NCBI RefSeq assembly: GCF_000378625.1
Contig: NZ_KB905166.1
Span: 62,001 to 126,000, forward strand
Origin: Colwellia piezophila ATCC BAA-637
GTDB lineage: Bacteria > Pseudomonadota > Gammaproteobacteria > Enterobacterales > Alteromonadaceae
Length of the DNA stretch: 64,000 nt
Reading direction: 5' to 3'
Part shown: positions 61,795-64,000 of the stretch, one piece after another
Position numbering within the stretch: the stretch's first letter is position 1
How the letters are laid out: every line of letters starts with the position of its first letter
Notes under the pieces: generated by a model
The model's input: only the letters and a program-made list of their open reading frames with translations
Told to the model about the DNA's origin: nothing
Database searches by the model: none
Position numbers and translations under genes: made by a program

Positions 61795-62283
61795 ATGATC
61801 AGAGCAGTTCAAACAACGGATGCCGAAGCCATCTGTGCTATTTATAATTATTACATTACTGATACCGTTATTACTTTTGAAGAGGAAGTTTTAACCGTAA
61901 TCGAGATGCATCAAAGGATCACTAGCGTACTTGATGCTGATTTACCTTGGCTTGTGGTTGAGGATGAAACAGGGCAAGTGGTTGGCTACGCTTATGCCGC
62001 TAAATGGCGAGAACGTTTTTCTTATCGATTCTCTGTAGAGGTTACCGCGTATTTATCGCCTGAGCGTGGCGGTAAAGGCCTTGGTACTCAGCTTTATCAA
62101 CAATTATTCATTATCTTAAAAGCTCAAGGCATGCATAGCGCTATTGGGGGTATTACCTTACCTAATGCTGCCAGTGTTGCCTTGCATGAAAAATTCAATA
62201 TGGAAAAGGTCGCTCACTTTAAAGACGTTGGTTTGAAGTTTAACCGTTGGTTAGACGTGGGTTACTGGCAAGTTACCCTTTAG
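61795..62283 (+). CDS. GNAT acetyltransferase, PPT/MddA (YncA) type
   Basis: A 162-residue protein with the group's text: AICAIYNYYITDTVITFEEE at the start, VEVTAYLSPERGGKGLGTQL (acetyl-CoA loop) in the middle, and FNMEKVAHFKDVGLKFNRWL. Family members acetylate phosphinothricin, methionine sulfoximine or similar amino-acid analogues. The stop TAG (62281-62283) is the first triplet of MITE B, so the last codons may have been changed by insertion. Confidence 0.88.
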   Translation: MIRAVQTTDAEAICAIYNYYITDTVITFEEEVLTVIEMHQRITSVLDADLPWLVVEDETGQVVGYAYAAKWRERFSYRFSVEVTAYLSPERGGKGLGTQLYQQLFIILKAQGMHSAIGGITLPNAASVALHEKFNMEKVAHFKDVGLKFNRWLDVGYWQVTL

Positions 62284-62519
62284 TTAACCTCAACTGTGGA
62301 TAAGCAAAGTTACCCACAAAGCTATTTTAGGCGATATCAGCGTTGGTCTTCCTACCAATAACCCGTTATTGGGTAGGTATTACCGCCTTGTTATCACCAC
62401 ATCTATCGCCAAAGTAAAGAGCGCGAACAAGTTCCCGCCTACTGGCAATAACCGTAGGCGGGATTTTAATCGCGCAAAAACTAAAGTTAACATTCATTCT
62501 GCAGAGCTGAGGTTAGTTA
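62281..62519. mobile_element. MITE-like element B, reverse-orientation copy of 49471-49707
   Basis: It begins TAGTTAACCTCAACTGTGGA and ends with the partly degraded complement ending GAGGTTAGTTA. About 100 bases at its left match the right half of copy A in reverse complement, including CGATATCAGCGTTGGT and the palindrome CCAATAACCCGTTATTGG. The right half differs and carries a CCCGCCTAC / GTAGGCGGG hairpin (62434-62462). No coding frame. Confidence 0.8.
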
Positions 62520-62749
62520 ATAAAACCTATATAGGAATTTCTTGGCTTTAACCGCAATCAGTTAACAATTTATTTACAGAGGTAACAGGTTAGTAGCCTC
62601 ACTGTCAGCAAAGCCATACAGTACGGCACTTTTTTGTTGATGTTATGTACCTGCCAATAGCGGGAAATCAACGTAATTCACTTACATTTTTTAGGTGTTT
62701 GTGATTTAGTACAGGTAACTATAATAAGTACTTTAAGGCCTTTCTCATC

Positions 62750-64000
62750 ATGTCGAAAACCATGTTATCAAGCAAATTGCTACTTTCAACGGTAGCTCTC
62801 AGTGTTTTACTCGCACTGCCAAGTAGCTATAGCCAAGCAGCTGAAGCCAATAGCACAACACTAGAAACCGCCGTCGTAGCGCCAGCCAAATGGTCGGTAA
62901 ATGCTCCTCAAGGTGAATTCACCACAGCAAAAATAGATGTTCGTTCTGGTACATGGATGAATGTTGATTTAAGCCCTGATGGTAAAACTATCGTCTTTGA
63001 CTTATTAGGTGATATTTACACTATGCCGGCCTCTGGCGGTGAAGCTAAGGCGTTAATGACTGACATCGCTTGGCAAATGCAACCACGCTTTAGCCCTGAT
63101 GGTAAATACATTGCCTTTACCTCTGATGAAGACGGTGGCGATAACTTATGGATCATGAAAGCAGACGGCACTGATGCTAAAGCGGTAACCACTGAAACTT
63201 TTCGTTTATTAAATAGCCCTGCATGGTCGCCAGATGGTAACTACCTTGTTGGCCGTAAACACTACACTGGTTCTCGTTCTTTAGGCGCGGGAGAAGTATG
63301 GATGTATCATAAGTCGGGCGGTAATGGCGTAATGCTAACCAAACGACCTAATGAACAAAAAGATTTAGGCGAGCCCGCATTCTCACATGACGGTAAGTAT
63401 GTCTATTTCTCACAAGATGCAACGCCAGGCAAAACCTTTCATTATTCAAAAGACTCTGAAAAAGGCATTTATAAAATTAAACGTCTTGAACTTGAAACCG
63501 GCGAAATCAAAGTGGTTGTTTCAGGTAAGGGTGGCGCGATCAGACCAACGCTTTCACCTGACGGTAAGTTCTTAGCCTTTATCAGCCGTGATGACTTTCA
63601 ATCAAATTTATATTTGTACAACCTTAAAAGTGGTGAACAAACCAAAATTTATGATGGTTTAGAGCGCGACATGCAAGAGACTTGGGCGATACATGGCGTA
63701 TACCCAACAATGGCATGGACACCTGACAGTGACGGTTTAGTTTTCTGGGCCGGGGGTAAAATTAATAAGTTATCGCTAGACTCAAAAAAAACCACCGTCA
63801 TTGATTTCCATGTAAAAACGGAAAAGAAAATTCAAACTGCGTTGCGCTTCTCACAAGACTTAGATTTAAAGTCGTTTGACACCAAAATGTTACGTGACGT
63901 TAAAGTATCACCAAACGGCAAAGTAGCTGTGTTTGAATCAATGGGGCACATCTACCGCAAAAGTTTACCCAATGGTAAACCTAAGCGTATCACCAAACAA
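62750..64000 (+). CDS. PD40/TolB-like beta-propeller protein of the amidohydrolase group (partial, 3' end outside window)
   Basis: The frame is open from ATG 62750 to the window edge (417 codons). The signal peptide ends near YSQA (about 30). WD40-like PD40 repeats recur as VDLSPDGKTIVFDLLGDIYT, PRFSPDGKYIAFTSDEDGG, PAWSPDGNYLVG and PTLSPDGKFLAFISRDD. In marine gammaproteobacteria this propeller is usually followed by a C-terminal amidohydrolase domain, which would lie beyond this window. AAGG stands before the start. Periplasmic or secreted. Confidence 0.85.
   Translation, partial: MSKTMLSSKLLLSTVALSVLLALPSSYSQAAEANSTTLETAVVAPAKWSVNAPQGEFTTAKIDVRSGTWMNVDLSPDGKTIVFDLLGDIYTMPASGGEAKALMTDIAWQMQPRFSPDGKYIAFTSDEDGGDNLWIMKADGTDAKAVTTETFRLLNSPAWSPDGNYLVGRKHYTGSRSLGAGEVWMYHKSGGNGVMLTKRPNEQKDLGEPAFSHDGKYVYFSQDATPGKTFHYSKDSEKGIYKIKRLELETGEIKVVVSGKGGAIRPTLSPDGKFLAFISRDDFQSNLYLYNLKSGEQTKIYDGLERDMQETWAIHGVYPTMAWTPDSDGLVFWAGGKINKLSLDSKKTTVIDFHVKTEKKIQTALRFSQDLDLKSFDTKMLRDVKVSPNGKVAVFESMGHIYRKSLPNGKPKRITKQ

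Noticed and set aside
62369..62551. 60-codon plus-strand frame
   Set aside because: Lies almost wholly within MITE B and its hairpins; no family resemblance.

Overview
The window looks like a chromosomal segment of a marine, AT-rich gammaproteobacterium, most likely in the Colwellia/Thalassotalea group of the Alteromonadales. This rests on the gene repertoire (MshA-like pilin, AraC-linked RND pump, YeaC, a DUF349 protein, oligopeptidase B, a PD40-type amidohydrolase), on codon and base composition, and on several short palindromic repeat elements of a type I associate with such genomes. No database search was possible, so the genus is an inference.

Layout. (1) 1-4.0 kb: a cyclic-di-GMP cluster, with a PAS/degenerate-GGDEF/EAL protein cut by the window edge, a Crp/Fnr-type regulator and a membrane diguanylate cyclase. 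(2) 5.0-13.5 kb: an apparent three-gene signalling operon. It encodes a CHASE-type hybrid histidine kinase with two receivers and an HPt domain, an HTH plus AAA-like ATPase, and an AAA-like ATPase fused to a second hybrid kinase. (3) 13.7-18.5 kb: a secreted sulfatase and three small envelope proteins. The sulfatase and the next gene share an upstream motif. Two gene relics follow. (4) 18.7-20.8 kb: oligopeptidase B on the minus strand. (5) 21.56-36.05 kb: a large array of integron gene cassettes, all genes on the plus strand, separated by about 28 full, short or truncated attC sites, with no integrase gene in the window. This is a CALIN-type array or the far part of a chromosomal integron. 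Its cargo includes a class A beta-lactamase of the CARB/RTG type, a class C-like serine hydrolase, an alpha/beta hydrolase, two GNAT acetyltransferases, a VOC protein, a membrane-VOC chimera, an HspQ-like protein, an Mpo1-like protein and many small membrane or secreted proteins. Its right end is visibly decayed. (6) 36.4-37.3 kb: a methyltransferase gene of higher GC content next to the array end.

(7) 37.5-49.3 kb: ordinary chromosome with small membrane proteins, an M28 peptidase, an HTH-membrane regulator, a LysE-type exporter, a thioredoxin-like protein, an M14 carboxypeptidase and an alanine/glycine:cation symporter. (8) 49.7-55.9 kb: an AraC-type regulator divergent from a DUF3313 lipoprotein and an RND adaptor/permease pair. 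(9) 56.4-64 kb: a zinc-ribbon protein, YeaC, a DUF349 protein, an MshA-like pilin, small secreted proteins, a PPT-type acetyltransferase and the 5' part of a TolB-like/amidohydrolase gene cut by the window edge.

Miniature inverted-repeat elements recur. Two copies of one family (49.47 and 62.28 kb) each lie across the stop codon of a neighbouring gene. Three others (4.06, 45.31 and 55.92 kb) have different ends but share a hairpin core whose stems show compensating base changes. The most notable points are the integrase-less cassette array with its carbenicillinase-like gene, the signs of decay and gene fusion in that array, the AAA-ATPase/hybrid-kinase operon, and the structured-core elements.
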